A DNA stretch of 28,936 nucleotides from Chitinophagaceae bacterium (lineage in GTDB: Bacteria; Bacteroidota; Bacteroidia; Chitinophagales; Chitinophagaceae): assembly GCA_013205585.1 (NCBI GenBank), contig JABMML010000056.1, positions 1 through 28,936 on the forward strand. Reading direction: 5' to 3'. The stretch's first letter is position 1; each line of letters opens with the position of its first letter. The notes beneath the pieces are model-generated. The model was not told the DNA's origin and ran no database searches. It saw only the letters and a program-made list of their open reading frames with translations. The position numbers and the translations under genes are program-made. Positions 1 through 8,472 of the stretch are shown piece by piece.

Positions 1-365
1 GCGGGTACATAATTTTTTCCATCCTGCCAGCCCACGGCGGTATAACAAAATAATGGAAGCGTGGGCGCATTGGGAAGGGTTTCATAAGCAGCAATATATA
101 ATCCTGTATGTGCTGGAGGAATAAAGGCAGCCACGGCCCAACCTTTTTCACAAATGCGCATTTCACCTGTTTCTACATCAATACCAATGCCTCTTCTTTC
201 AGGTAATTCATATAAGCTTCCTCCATTGGGTAATTCAATCCAATGTTCTAGATCTATTGGATAAGCGTCCCAGCCAGCTCGACCTGCCACATAAAGACTA
301 GTGTCTTCAAATATTTGGCCTTTGCCATCAGAATATAAAATATAGGGTGAAAATTGTAATGACAT
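1..365 (-). CDS. Probable radical SAM family protein, N-terminal part (truncated by window edge)
   Basis: Reading the minus strand from the ATG at 365 gives 121 open codons, starting MSLQFSPYILYSDGKG and running off the window. The segment includes the phrases AGRAGWDAYPIDLEHWIELP, ELPERRGIGIDVETGEMR and GWAVAAFIPPAHTGLY. From memory these resemble the N-terminal extension of a group of roughly 450-residue Bacteroidota radical SAM proteins. The CxxxCxxC cluster motif that would settle this lies outside the window, so the call is by resemblance only. The start is supported by a TAnnTTTG promoter box ending 4 nt before the ATG, which suggests a leaderless mRNA. Confidence 0.5.
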   Translation of the reverse strand, partial: MSLQFSPYILYSDGKGQIFEDTSLYVAGRAGWDAYPIDLEHWIELPNGGSLYELPERRGIGIDVETGEMRICEKGWAVAAFIPPAHTGLYIAAYETLPNAPTLPLFCYTAVGWQDGKNYVP

Positions 366-369
366 AATG

Positions 370-377
370 CAAAGGTA
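370..377 (-). promoter_or_regulatory. Bacteroidota -7 box (TACCTTTG) of the gene at 1-365
   Basis: The minus strand reads TACCTTTG followed by CATT and then the ATG at 365. This fits the phylum's TAnnTTTG consensus exactly. No clear TTTG -33 element stands at the usual distance. With only 4 nt between box and ATG, transcription should begin at or next to the start codon. Confidence 0.55.
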
Positions 378-417
378 TCAATTAGCTATGAGTTTGAGAA
401 TTAGTTTAGTATTGAAT

Positions 418-444
418 TTAAGATTGACTTGTTAAGATTGACTT
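418..444. repeat. 14-bp tandem duplication at a gene end
   Basis: The 13-bp string TTAAGATTGACTT occurs at 418-430 and again at 432-444, separated by one G. The second copy holds the stop codon (432-434) and the last codons of the minus-strand membrane protein gene. The first copy is just beyond the stop. It looks like a recent local slippage event. Confidence 0.7.
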
Positions 445-998
445 TTTCTTGAATACGCAATTTGTTCGGCACAAAATGCATTGAATTCATTAGTTATAGT
501 TAAACTTACCGGTTCGTTAATTTGTTTTTGAATGAGTTTATTGTCTTTGAAGTCGATGGTAATAAGGTCGTCTTTAATAATTGCATTTTCTACATAGCCC
601 CAAGGGTACTGTTTTTTAGGGAAAGTATTTATAATAATACCTGCTGGATCAAAAGCAATTTCATAGGGGAATTTAACCTGTCTTTCAAACAGCGCACCTA
701 TTAAAAATATACCTGCTATGATTAAACCGTTGGGCTGTAAAAACCAACCCCAGGAAGCTATTAATAATCCTAATCTATAATAGGGTAAAACACCTCTTTT
801 AGATTGAAAAACACAAAATATCCACCAACTTGTAAAAGCAGTCATGATGGCAAAAATAAGTGCTGGCTTAGGGAATAAGCCTAGATAAATAGAATAACCA
901 AAAGCTACTAATGAAATGAGTAACATGAATTGACTAATGCGATCTACATTTTTAAAGTCAGGGCTTCTACAAACTATGATATAGTCAAATTCACGCAT
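432..998 (-). CDS. Hypothetical membrane protein with C-terminal soluble domain
   Basis: I do not recognise this gene by name. From the ATG at 998 (MREFDYIIVCRSP) it encodes 188 residues. Roughly residues 20-110 are hydrophobic and could form three or four membrane spans. Residues from about 112 onward alternate charged and beta-prone stretches (FPYEIAFDPAGIIIN, then IIKDDLITIDFKDNK), reminiscent of bacterial PH-like domains of the YcxB type, but this is a guess from pattern only. A longer form from TTG at 1034 is possible; the ATG is preferred because that TTG sits close to the divergent ccmE promoter. It is divergent from ccmE and shows no link to cytochrome maturation. Confidence 0.6.
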   Translation of the reverse strand: MREFDYIIVCRSPDFKNVDRISQFMLLISLVAFGYSIYLGLFPKPALIFAIMTAFTSWWIFCVFQSKRGVLPYYRLGLLIASWGWFLQPNGLIIAGIFLIGALFERQVKFPYEIAFDPAGIIINTFPKKQYPWGYVENAIIKDDLITIDFKDNKLIQKQINEPVSLTITNEFNAFCAEQIAYSRKSQS

Positions 999-1050
999 AA
1001 AAAAGAGTTTCGATGAGGATAAAATTTGATGCAATTTAAGCTCATTTGGT

Positions 1051-1058
1051 TAACTTTG
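1051..1058 (+). promoter_or_regulatory. Bacteroidota -7 box (TAACTTTG) of ccmE
   Basis: TAACTTTG is followed by CACC and then the ccmE ATG at 1063. A TTTG at 1025-1028 lies 22 nt upstream and could be the -33 element, a little farther than the usual spacing. The box-to-ATG gap is 4 nt, so the transcript is probably leaderless. Confidence 0.65.
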
Positions 1059-1062
1059 CACC

Positions 1063-1473
1063 ATGAAGAAAACACATATTGCATTATTGGTCTTAATCGC
1101 TGCTGCCATTGTAGTGCTTATTAGCTATACAGGCGATTTAAGTAGTTATGAGACAATTGCTTCTGCCAAGCAAAAAGAAGGGAAATTTGTGAATTTGATT
1201 GTTAAAATGGACAAGTCTGTTCCAGTTCAATATGATCCTGTAAAAGATCCTAATTTATTACAATTTAATGTTCAAGATAGTCTGGGAAATAAAATTAGTG
1301 TGGTCTATCATAATACCATGCCCACCGATATGGAAAAATCGGAGCGATTGGTTTTAAAAGGAAAAGTACAAGGCGATTATTTTGAATGTTCTGCTATAGT
1401 GATGAAATGTCCTTCAAAATACAAGGACAATCCGAATGCTATGAAAGACCAACCGGTTACGCTTAGCAATTAA
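1063..1473 (+). CDS. ccmE: Cytochrome c maturation protein CcmE, CxxxY-type heme chaperone
   Basis: CcmE is a membrane-anchored periplasmic heme chaperone that takes heme from CcmC and passes it to CcmF. The 136-residue product has one N-terminal membrane anchor (about residues 6-22) followed by an OB-fold-like beta domain, and ends with the heme-attachment region MKCPSKYKDN. The residue that aligns with the heme-binding His of classical CcmE (HxxxY) is Cys116, giving C116-x3-Y120. Cys-type CcmE is known from archaea and some bacteria. The gene is followed 18 bp later by ccmF, which supports the assignment; ccmA, ccmB and ccmC are not in the window. An exact promoter box stands 4 nt before the ATG. 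Confidence 0.88.
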   Translation: MKKTHIALLVLIAAAIVVLISYTGDLSSYETIASAKQKEGKFVNLIVKMDKSVPVQYDPVKDPNLLQFNVQDSLGNKISVVYHNTMPTDMEKSERLVLKGKVQGDYFECSAIVMKCPSKYKDNPNAMKDQPVTLSN

Positions 1474-1491
1474 AAAAATACAATTAGGTAA

Positions 1492-3930
1492 ATGAATACT
1501 ACAAAGTTTCTTGACGAGCATCTATTTCCCGGCCAAATAGGCTATTTTTTAACCATACTTTCTTTAGTAGCTTCTTTGGTGGCTACTTATTCTTTTGCAA
1601 AAGCTTTTTTTTCAAAAGAAATTAGTTTGCAAGCGCAATGGGAAAAATTAGCCAAGATTGCTTTCATTATTGAATCAGTGGCGGTAGTCTCTTGTTTTGT
1701 GGTTTTATTTTATGTTATCTATAATCATTTGTTTGAGTATAAGTATGCTTACATGCATAGCGACAAAAACTTACCTTATCAATATTTGTTAAGTTGTTTT
1801 TGGGAAGGGCAGGAAGGAAGTTTTTTATTATGGAGCTTTTGGCATTGTGTTTTAGGTTTAATATTAATTGCTACCAAAAAGAAATGGGGAGCATCTGTTA
1901 ATGGGGTAATGATGGTGTTAAGCTTTGTCCAATTCTGTTTAGCCACCATGATAGTGGGTTTGTTTATTTTTGATATGAAATTGGGAAGTAATCCATTTAT
2001 ATTATTAAGAGAAGAAATGAGCTGGCCTATTTTGTCCAGACCCGATTATTTACAACTTATTAAAGATGGTACTGGCTTAAATACCTTACTACAGAATTAT
2101 TGGATGGTTATACATCCGCCTGTTTTATTTTTGGGCTTTGCGTCCACTACTATTCCTTTTGGATTTGCAGTAGCTGGCTTATTGAAAAAGAAACATGATT
2201 GGATGGATAACTCTTTACCTTGGGCTACTTTTTCTGCGGGTATATTAGGATTAGGTATCATGATGGGCGCTGCTTGGGCTTATGAGAGTTTAACTTTTGG
2301 AGGTTATTGGGCATGGGATCCTGTAGAGAATGCATCGCTCGTTCCTTGGTTAACCTTGGTGTCTGCTATTCATGCTTGTATAATTTATAGAAAAACAGGA
2401 TCTAGTTTAAAACTTGTCTATTTGTTTTTCGGCATTAGCTTTTTATTGGTCTTGTATTCAACTTTTTTAACAAGAAGTGGTATTTTAGGTGATACTTCGG
2501 TGCATGCCTTTACAGACCTTGGAATGAATGCGCAATTATTGAGTTTCTTATTAATTTTTGTGATACCTTATTTTGTTTTATTCTTTGCAAGGTTTAAGCA
2601 TATGGCCGAGCCTCAAAAAGAAGAAGCTATTGATAGTCGTGAGTTCTGGATGTTGATAGGTTCGCTTATTTTATTTTTATCGGCGGTAGTTATTATATCT
2701 ATAACCTCTATTCCTGTATTTAATAAAATATTTGGTACAAAAATTGCGCCACCAGAAGATGCGGCCTTTGCCCATAATCAAGTACAAGTATTTGTAGCTA
2801 TTATAATTGGTTTATTAACTGCAACGGGGCAGTATTTAAAATACAAAGGAACTACCAAGGCATTTTTAGTACAGAAGCTTAAAATGCCTTTGTTAGTGAC
2901 CATTATAATAACAGCGGTAGTATATATTTTTGTAGGGGTTGCCTTTAAAGAAAAAGGTATTGGATTTGAGGGGGCTATTTATGTAGCCATGTTTGCTGCT
3001 ATTTATACTATTGTGGCCAATATTTTCTTTTGGATGACGATGCAAAAAGCAAAATTAAAATCGGCAGGCTCTTCCATTGGACATATAGGTTTTGGAATGG
3101 TTTTATTAGGCATATTAATATCCTCTTCTAATAAAACAGTGTTAAGTTGGAATACAACAGGCATTAGTCCACTTCGTGTTGAATCTGGTAAAAGCCCAAT
3201 AGGAAACCCTAGAGAAAACATTACATTATTTGAAGGTATTGACACTGATATGGGTAAGTTTATGGTAACCTATGTGCGCGACACCTTTGATAATTTAGAC
3301 AAAAGATTTTTTGAACTAAAATTCAAAGAGAAAAAAACACAAGCCGAATTTTTCTTATATCCCGATGTATTAAAAAACAATAAAGGCATGGAAGGCTTCT
3401 CTGCGAATCCTTCTTCAAAACATTATTGGAATAAAGACATTTTCGTTTATGTGACTTCCTTTCAGGATAATTCAAAAGAGGATACCACTAGTTTCAAGCC
3501 ACATCAAATGGCCTTAGGCGATTCTATATTTTATAGTAATGGCTATATTAAATTAGAAAAAGTATTAGTGAACCCCAATGTGAACAGGCCCGCAGGCACC
3601 AATGAATTAATTTTACAATTAGCGGTTACCTCCAAAGAAGGTTTAAAGTATACGGCTAGTCCTGGTATTGTATTAGAAGGTATGAATATACAGTCCAATG
3701 TAGATACCGTAAAAGCACAAAACATTGTACTTAGTTTTAATAAAGTAATAGACCAAGAAAAAGGCACATTAGAAATAGGAGTAAAAGAATCGTCGGCCTT
3801 AACCAATTTAATTACTTTAAAAGCCTATGAATTTCCTTTCATTAATTTACTATGGTTGGGGGTTATTATTATGACTTTTGGCTTTGGTGTGGCTACTTGG
3901 AGCAGGGTGAGTAAGTTAAAAGAAAAGTAA
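1492..3930 (+). CDS. ccmF: Cytochrome c biogenesis protein CcmF (CcmF/CcsA family)
   Basis: This large polytopic inner-membrane protein (812 residues) is the heme-handling part of the cytochrome c heme lyase. In order it shows a Trp-rich segment with GQEGSFLLWSFWH (about 106-118), NYWMVIHPP with His208, the WWD heme-binding motif from Trp262 to Trp286 (containing GGYWAWDPVENAS), His294 in the following membrane span, and the loop GDTSVHAF with His338. These fit P-His1, TM-His1 and P-His2 of CcmF. The region after about residue 560 is a large extracytoplasmic domain before a final membrane helix near the C-terminus. It is longer than the roughly 650-residue E. coli protein. It follows ccmE by 18 bp, so the two are probably cotranscribed. 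Confidence 0.93.
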   Translation: MNTTKFLDEHLFPGQIGYFLTILSLVASLVATYSFAKAFFSKEISLQAQWEKLAKIAFIIESVAVVSCFVVLFYVIYNHLFEYKYAYMHSDKNLPYQYLLSCFWEGQEGSFLLWSFWHCVLGLILIATKKKWGASVNGVMMVLSFVQFCLATMIVGLFIFDMKLGSNPFILLREEMSWPILSRPDYLQLIKDGTGLNTLLQNYWMVIHPPVLFLGFASTTIPFGFAVAGLLKKKHDWMDNSLPWATFSAGILGLGIMMGAAWAYESLTFGGYWAWDPVENASLVPWLTLVSAIHACIIYRKTGSSLKLVYLFFGISFLLVLYSTFLTRSGILGDTSVHAFTDLGMNAQLLSFLLIFVIPYFVLFFARFKHMAEPQKEEAIDSREFWMLIGSLILFLSAVVIISITSIPVFNKIFGTKIAPPEDAAFAHNQVQVFVAIIIGLLTATGQYLKYKGTTKAFLVQKLKMPLLVTIIITAVVYIFVGVAFKEKGIGFEGAIYVAMFAAIYTIVANIFFWMTMQKAKLKSAGSSIGHIGFGMVLLGILISSSNKTVLSWNTTGISPLRVESGKSPIGNPRENITLFEGIDTDMGKFMVTYVRDTFDNLDKRFFELKFKEKKTQAEFFLYPDVLKNNKGMEGFSANPSSKHYWNKDIFVYVTSFQDNSKEDTTSFKPHQMALGDSIFYSNGYIKLEKVLVNPNVNRPAGTNELILQLAVTSKEGLKYTASPGIVLEGMNIQSNVDTVKAQNIVLSFNKVIDQEKGTLEIGVKESSALTNLITLKAYEFPFINLLWLGVIIMTFGFGVATWSRVSKLKEK

Positions 3931-3938
3931 AATAGTAG

Positions 3939-3967
3939 AAAAAGTTGCTTCTGAAAGGTTACTTTTT
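3939..3967 (+). terminator. Probable intrinsic terminator after ccmF
   Basis: AAAAAGT at 3939-3945 pairs with ACTTTTT at 3961-3967. The inner part of the stem is imperfect (G-U pairs and mismatches) around the loop near CTGA. The 3' arm ends in a run of five T. It begins 8 bp after the ccmF stop. The weak inner stem limits confidence. Confidence 0.45.
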
Positions 3968-4044
3968 ATAATTTAGTGTATTAAATTTAAAGAAACAGTT
4001 TTAATAAACTTCAATATAAGTTTTAAATGATTTCAGATAGTAAT

Positions 4045-4680
4045 ATGAAAAAAGGCTTTCTCTATATTATTCTTATTTGTTTGTCTTGCTTTACTAGTCT
4101 AAAGTCTAAGGCGCAAAACAATTCTAATGATACCATTAGAGCAGATATTAGAGACAATATTAGAGTAGAGGCCTTTATTACTCCAGAAGGAGATACCATT
4201 CCACAATCATGGTTACCTACAGTTGAAGTGACTGGTATACAGACGGCTCGTTGGAAAAACTATTGGAATAATTGGACAAGGCTTCGCAATGCAGTGTATG
4301 TGACTTATCCTTATGCGAAAACGGCCAGTAAATTAATCAATGAAGTAAATACTCAATTAGCGGGTGTACGTGATGAAGCTGCAAGAAAAAGAATTATTAA
4401 GTCTAGAGAAAAGGAAATGAAAAGAGACTTTGGTGATAAAGTAACTAGTTTATCGGTGTATCAGGGAAAAGTGTTGATGAAATTAATCAATAGAGAAACA
4501 GGTAATAACTGTTATGAAATAATTAAAGAATATAAAGGAGGCTTTAATGCCGGTTTTTGGCAAACGGTGGCCTATGTTTTTGGAAGCAGTTTAAAGCAAC
4601 AATACGCACCTCAGGGAGAAGATAAAGACATTGAAAAAATTGTCTTAGAATTACAAAAGCTCTATGGCTACAAGGGTTAA
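4045..4680 (+). CDS. DUF4294 domain-containing secreted protein
   Basis: The product has 211 residues from the ATG at 4045. It begins with a signal peptide (MKKGFLYIILICLSCF, probable cleavage after KSKAQ), so it acts outside the cytoplasm. The body matches what I recall of DUF4294, a family largely confined to Bacteroidota: GDTIPQSWLPTVEV, a basic segment followed by VTYPYAKTASKLINEV, then GKVLMKLINRETGNNCYEIIKEYKGGFNAGFWQ and a short Lys/Glu-rich tail. The function is unknown. An in-frame ATG at 4027 would add six residues before the signal peptide; the inner ATG gives the more typical signal sequence. It lies between ccmF and glnS with no visible functional tie to either. Confidence 0.8.
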   Translation: MKKGFLYIILICLSCFTSLKSKAQNNSNDTIRADIRDNIRVEAFITPEGDTIPQSWLPTVEVTGIQTARWKNYWNNWTRLRNAVYVTYPYAKTASKLINEVNTQLAGVRDEAARKRIIKSREKEMKRDFGDKVTSLSVYQGKVLMKLINRETGNNCYEIIKEYKGGFNAGFWQTVAYVFGSSLKQQYAPQGEDKDIEKIVLELQKLYGYKG

Positions 4681-4712
4681 GCATTGCGATAGGTTTTTGG
4701 GGTAGGTTTTTG

Positions 4713-4720
4713 TATCTTTA
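4713..4720 (+). promoter_or_regulatory. Probable -7 box (TATCTTTA) of glnS
   Basis: TATCTTTA matches TAnnTTTG at all but the last base and lies 19 nt before the ATG at 4740. No TTTG stands at ideal -33 spacing; T-runs ending in G lie nearer, at 4694-4699. It argues against a longer reading frame starting at a TTG (4710), which would begin inside this box. Confidence 0.45.
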
Positions 4721-4739
4721 CTCCATACTAATAACCATC

Positions 4740-6395
4740 ATGAGCGAGGAAAAGAATCTAAATTTTATTGAAGAAATTATATCCCAGGACTTGGCATCGG
4801 GTAAGTACGACCAAATTCTAACGAGATTTCCACCTGAACCCAATGGCTATTTACATATTGGGCATGCCAAAAGTATTTGTTTAAATTTTGGGTTGTCTGC
4901 TCATTTTGGAGGAGGTACGAATTTAAGATTTGATGATACCAACCCGTCTACGGAAGAAACAGAATACGTAGATAGCATTAAAGCCGACTTAAAATGGCTA
5001 GGTTTTAATTGGGTGAAGGAATGTTATGCATCAGATTATTTTGATACCCTATATGGTTTTGCTGTTCAATTAATTGAGAAGGGATTAGCCTATGTAGATG
5101 ACAGTACTGCGGAAGAAATTGCTTTGCAAAAAGGAACACCCACTGCAGCGGGCACAGGCAATGAGTATAGAAATAGAAGCATTGCTGAAAATTTAGAATT
5201 ATTTACTAGTATGAAGGCGGGTAAATATGCAGATGGCGCAAAAGTATTAAGAGCTAAAATTGATTTAGCCAATCCGAATATGCTTCTGCGTGATCCTATT
5301 TTGTACCGCATAAAAAAAGCACATCATCACCGCACTGGCGACAAATGGTGTATTTATCCAATGTACGATTTTGCCCATGGTCAAAGCGATGCTATTGAAA
5401 ACATTACCCATTCTATTTGTACTTTGGAATTTATTCCTCACAGAGCCTTATACGATTGGGGTATTGAAAACTTAGGTATTTATCCTTCCAAGCAATATGA
5501 ATTTTCTCGTTTAAATATTACGTATACTATTTTAAGTAAAAGAAAATTATTGCAACTAGTGCAAGAGGGCCATGTTTCAAGTTGGGATGACCCTCGTATG
5601 CCAACCATTAGTGGTATGCGTCGCAGAGGCTATACACCAGAAAGTATCAGAGATTTTTGTGATAGAATTGGTATTGCTAAAAGAGAAAATATTATTGATT
5701 TTAGTTTACTAGAGTTCTGTGTGAGAGAACATTTGAATAAAATTGCACAAAGAAGAATGGTGGTGACAGACCCTATTAAATTAGTTATTACTAATTATGA
5801 TAAAGCAGAAGAGGTACTTCATTCTGAAAATAATCCCGAAGATCCTGAAGGGGGTCTGAGAGATATTCCTTTTTCTAATGAACTTTGGATTCAAAGAGAA
5901 GATTTCATGGAAGAGCCTACTAAAAAATATTTTAGATTAGGGCCAGGTTTAATGGTGCGCTTAAAAAGTGCTTATATTGTTAAGTGCGACAGCTTTGAAA
6001 AAGATGCAGCCGGTTTGGTGCAAACAGTATATGTGAGCTATGTTCCAGAAAGTAAAAGTGGTTCTGATACTTCAGGCATTCATGTTAAAGGAACCCTTCA
6101 TTGGGTAAGTGCCAAGCATGCAGTACCTGTGGTATTGAATGAATACGACCGCTTATTTAAAGTAGAAGATGTAGCAAATGCGGAAGGCGATTTTAAAGAC
6201 TATATGAACGAGCAATCTTTAACGAAAACTAATGCCTGGGCAGAACCTGCCTTGGTATCCGATGCTTTAGATATGCGCTTTCAATTTTTAAGAAAAGGGT
6301 ATTTCTACCAAGATGCCACTAGCACTAAAGAAGCCCTTGTTTTTAATAGAACAGTAACGCTTAAAGATGCTTGGGCCAAAGAGCAAAAAAAATAA
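4740..6395 (+). CDS. glnS: Glutamine--tRNA ligase
   Basis: Class I aminoacyl-tRNA synthetase that charges tRNA-Gln with glutamine in the cytoplasm. The 551-residue product is close to the E. coli length. The catalytic domain carries PPEPNGYLHIGHAKS (HIGH at 39-42), the GlnRS/GluRS segment NLRFDDTNPSTEETEYV and the KMSKS-equivalent LSKRKL at about 265-270. The beta-barrel anticodon-binding domain follows (for example MRRRGYTPESIRDFCDRIG). PPEPNGYLHIGHAKSI is the GlnRS form rather than the GluRS form. The ATG at 4740 (MSEEKNLNFIEEI) is chosen because the upstream TTG lies within the promoter box. Having this enzyme means Gln-tRNA can be made directly. tilS follows after 21 bp. Confidence 0.96.
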   Translation: MSEEKNLNFIEEIISQDLASGKYDQILTRFPPEPNGYLHIGHAKSICLNFGLSAHFGGGTNLRFDDTNPSTEETEYVDSIKADLKWLGFNWVKECYASDYFDTLYGFAVQLIEKGLAYVDDSTAEEIALQKGTPTAAGTGNEYRNRSIAENLELFTSMKAGKYADGAKVLRAKIDLANPNMLLRDPILYRIKKAHHHRTGDKWCIYPMYDFAHGQSDAIENITHSICTLEFIPHRALYDWGIENLGIYPSKQYEFSRLNITYTILSKRKLLQLVQEGHVSSWDDPRMPTISGMRRRGYTPESIRDFCDRIGIAKRENIIDFSLLEFCVREHLNKIAQRRMVVTDPIKLVITNYDKAEEVLHSENNPEDPEGGLRDIPFSNELWIQREDFMEEPTKKYFRLGPGLMVRLKSAYIVKCDSFEKDAAGLVQTVYVSYVPESKSGSDTSGIHVKGTLHWVSAKHAVPVVLNEYDRLFKVEDVANAEGDFKDYMNEQSLTKTNAWAEPALVSDALDMRFQFLRKGYFYQDATSTKEALVFNRTVTLKDAWAKEQKK

Positions 6396-6416
6396 TCCAA
6401 TTAATTCATTCATTGA

Positions 6417-7775
6417 ATGTTAACGCTCGAAACCTTTACAAGAAATTGGGAAAAAAAATTTCCAGCGCTTTCATTAAAGAAATCAAACTTCATTATTGCT
6501 GTTAGTGGTGGGGTAGACAGTATTGTATTGGCCTATTTGATGCATCAGACAGGTGCTACTATAAGTATGGCCCATGCTAATTTTCAATTAAGAGGGGAAG
6601 AGAGTACTAGAGATGAAAACTTTGTAAAAGATTTTGCAGCAAAATATTCCATTACTTTAGCGCTGAATAAGTTTGAAACAGCAGCTTATGCCCAGACCTA
6701 TAAAATGGGTATTCAAGAAGCTGCTAGAGAAATGAGGTATGCTTGGTTTAGCAATTTATTATCTGAAAATACGCAAACTAAAAAAGTATTACTTACAGCA
6801 CATCATGCCGATGACCAGGTAGAAACTGTTTTTATGCAACTTTCTAGAGGCACTGGTTTACATGGTTTAACTGGTATTCCTGAAAGAAGAGAAGATACTT
6901 TATCTATAGCAAGGCCCTTGCTAAATTTTTCTAAATCAGCAATTATTGAATTCGCTAAAACGAATAGTTTAAATTTTGTAGAAGATAGTTCTAATAGCAA
7001 AGACGATTATACCCGTAATTTATTTCGTCATAAAATTGTACCTATTATTCAAGAAGTCGTTCCTAATATGACGCAAAATGTATTAGATACTATTCAAAGA
7101 TTAAAAGAATCGGAAGCTATTGTAGAGTATACTGTTACCAATTTCTGGAAAAAAGGACTAAGAGTACAGAAAGGTATTTTAACCATTCCTGTGAAGTATT
7201 GGAAAAAAGTAAATCATAATTTTACCTATACCTGGGGGCTTATCAAAAATTATGGGTTCAAGCCACAGCAAATTAGTGAAGTACATAAATTATTAGCAGC
7301 GACTAATGGCGCCTATATGGCAACTGCTTCTCACCGCTTTATTAAGTTTAATGATTCTATTCAAATTATTGATAACAATGCCGAGAAGGAGCATATTATT
7401 ATTCATGTGGCAGATGGAGACTTGCAAGTAAATGAGGGCGTTTTGCGTTTTGAAATGAAAGAGGCTATTTCAACTGGTGAAATAAAAAAAGAGTCAAAAT
7501 ATGCGTATTTAGATGCCGATAAATTAGAATGGCCCTTATTATTTAGAACCTGGCAGGCCACCGATTATTTTTATCCCTTAGGGCTAAGAAAAAAGAAAAA
7601 ACTAAATCATTTTCTAGGAGGTCTTAAGTTAAGTCCCGCAATAAAGCAAAAAACGGCAGTCATTACTATGAGTGATAAATTAGTTTGGGTAGTAGGACAA
7701 AGAATTGATGATCGTTTTAAAATAACCGATCAAACTAAAAATGTATTAGTCATTACCTGGACAGATAAACACTAA
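6417..7775 (+). CDS. tilS: tRNA(Ile)-lysidine synthase TilS
   Basis: TilS attaches lysine to C34 of the tRNA-Ile that has anticodon CAU, using ATP, so that it reads AUA. The N-terminal PP-loop ATPase domain carries the SGGVDS motif at residues 30-35, followed by HANFQLRGEESTRDENFV, TAHHADDQVETVFMQLSRGTG and the typical RPLL and NLFRHKIVPII segments. The C-terminal tRNA-binding domain (about 360-452) includes FRTWQATDYFYPLG and WVVGQRIDDRFKIT. The length of 452 is normal for the family. It sits 21 bp after glnS on the same strand, so the two tRNA genes probably form a transcription unit. Its last 23 bp overlap the end of the convergent rhomboid gene. Confidence 0.95.
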   Translation: MLTLETFTRNWEKKFPALSLKKSNFIIAVSGGVDSIVLAYLMHQTGATISMAHANFQLRGEESTRDENFVKDFAAKYSITLALNKFETAAYAQTYKMGIQEAAREMRYAWFSNLLSENTQTKKVLLTAHHADDQVETVFMQLSRGTGLHGLTGIPERREDTLSIARPLLNFSKSAIIEFAKTNSLNFVEDSSNSKDDYTRNLFRHKIVPIIQEVVPNMTQNVLDTIQRLKESEAIVEYTVTNFWKKGLRVQKGILTIPVKYWKKVNHNFTYTWGLIKNYGFKPQQISEVHKLLAATNGAYMATASHRFIKFNDSIQIIDNNAEKEHIIIHVADGDLQVNEGVLRFEMKEAISTGEIKKESKYAYLDADKLEWPLLFRTWQATDYFYPLGLRKKKKLNHFLGGLKLSPAIKQKTAVITMSDKLVWVVGQRIDDRFKITDQTKNVLVITWTDKH

Positions 7776-8391
7776 TTTGTTCTACAAAAGCGCTTAGTAC
7801 ATTAAAGTTCCCTATAAAATAACTGGTAATAATTAGAAATACCACTCCATAAAGAGATCCCCATAAATGGGCGCTATGGTTAATGCCTCCTTGACCACTC
7901 TTGGCTAAATAGGCCGTTAAGCCTAGGTAAATAGGGCCGAATATAAAACCAGGTATAATAGGAGGAATAATAAAAAATCCAATTTGCATAGTAGGTTGCA
8001 AGAAGATACCTACAAAAACAATAGCAGATACTGCGCCAGAAGCCCCTAGGCTATTATAATTATATTGTTTGTAATGATTGAGGTAAGTAGGAATTAAACA
8101 AACTAATAAGGAAGACACATACAATATGATATACATCGATGAACCTGACCTTCCAAAAATCATCGCAAAATATTGTTCTATATAATCGCCAAACATATAA
8201 AAGGAAAACATATTAAAAGCTAGGTGCATAAAATCGGCATGAATTAAGCCGCAAGTAAAAAATCGGTACCATTCATTATTGTTATGTACTGAATAAGGAT
8301 GAAAAATTAACTTATCCATTAAAGCGTGGTTGTACATGGCTAAAATGGAAACCCCAACAGTGATAATGGTGATATATAAAGTAATGCTCAT
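7753..8391 (-). CDS. Rhomboid family intramembrane serine protease
   Basis: A polytopic inner-membrane protease (212 residues, about six membrane spans) that cleaves substrates within the bilayer. It has the HADFMHLAFNMFSFY segment with the HxxxN pair His56/Asn60, the catalytic serine in GASGA (Ser118) and the catalytic histidine in NHSAHLWGSLYG (His175). All catalytic residues expected from GlpG-type rhomboids are present, so it is probably active. Its substrate cannot be inferred. It lies 81 bp downstream of rlmH on the same strand, and its last 23 bp are antisense to the end of tilS. Confidence 0.92.
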   Translation of the reverse strand: MSITLYITIITVGVSILAMYNHALMDKLIFHPYSVHNNNEWYRFFTCGLIHADFMHLAFNMFSFYMFGDYIEQYFAMIFGRSGSSMYIILYVSSLLVCLIPTYLNHYKQYNYNSLGASGAVSAIVFVGIFLQPTMQIGFFIIPPIIPGFIFGPIYLGLTAYLAKSGQGGINHSAHLWGSLYGVVFLIITSYFIGNFNVLSAFVEQISVYLSR

Positions 8392-8472
8392 GGGCGTAAT
8401 TTATTTTTTATAATTTAGTTCTTATAAAGTAGTTTTTTAAAATATAAATAAAGTGAATAAGGGAATATTAAA

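Noticed and set aside
4690..4712. Possible third copy of the rplT-downstream hairpin repeat (TAGGTTTTT occurs twice before glnS)
   Set aside because: There is no matching AAAACCTA arm and no terminator; only the T-rich half recurs, probably by chance.
4710..4739. Longer glnS reading frame from TTG at 4710
   Set aside because: It begins inside the probable -7 box; the ATG at 4740 gives a normal GlnRS start.
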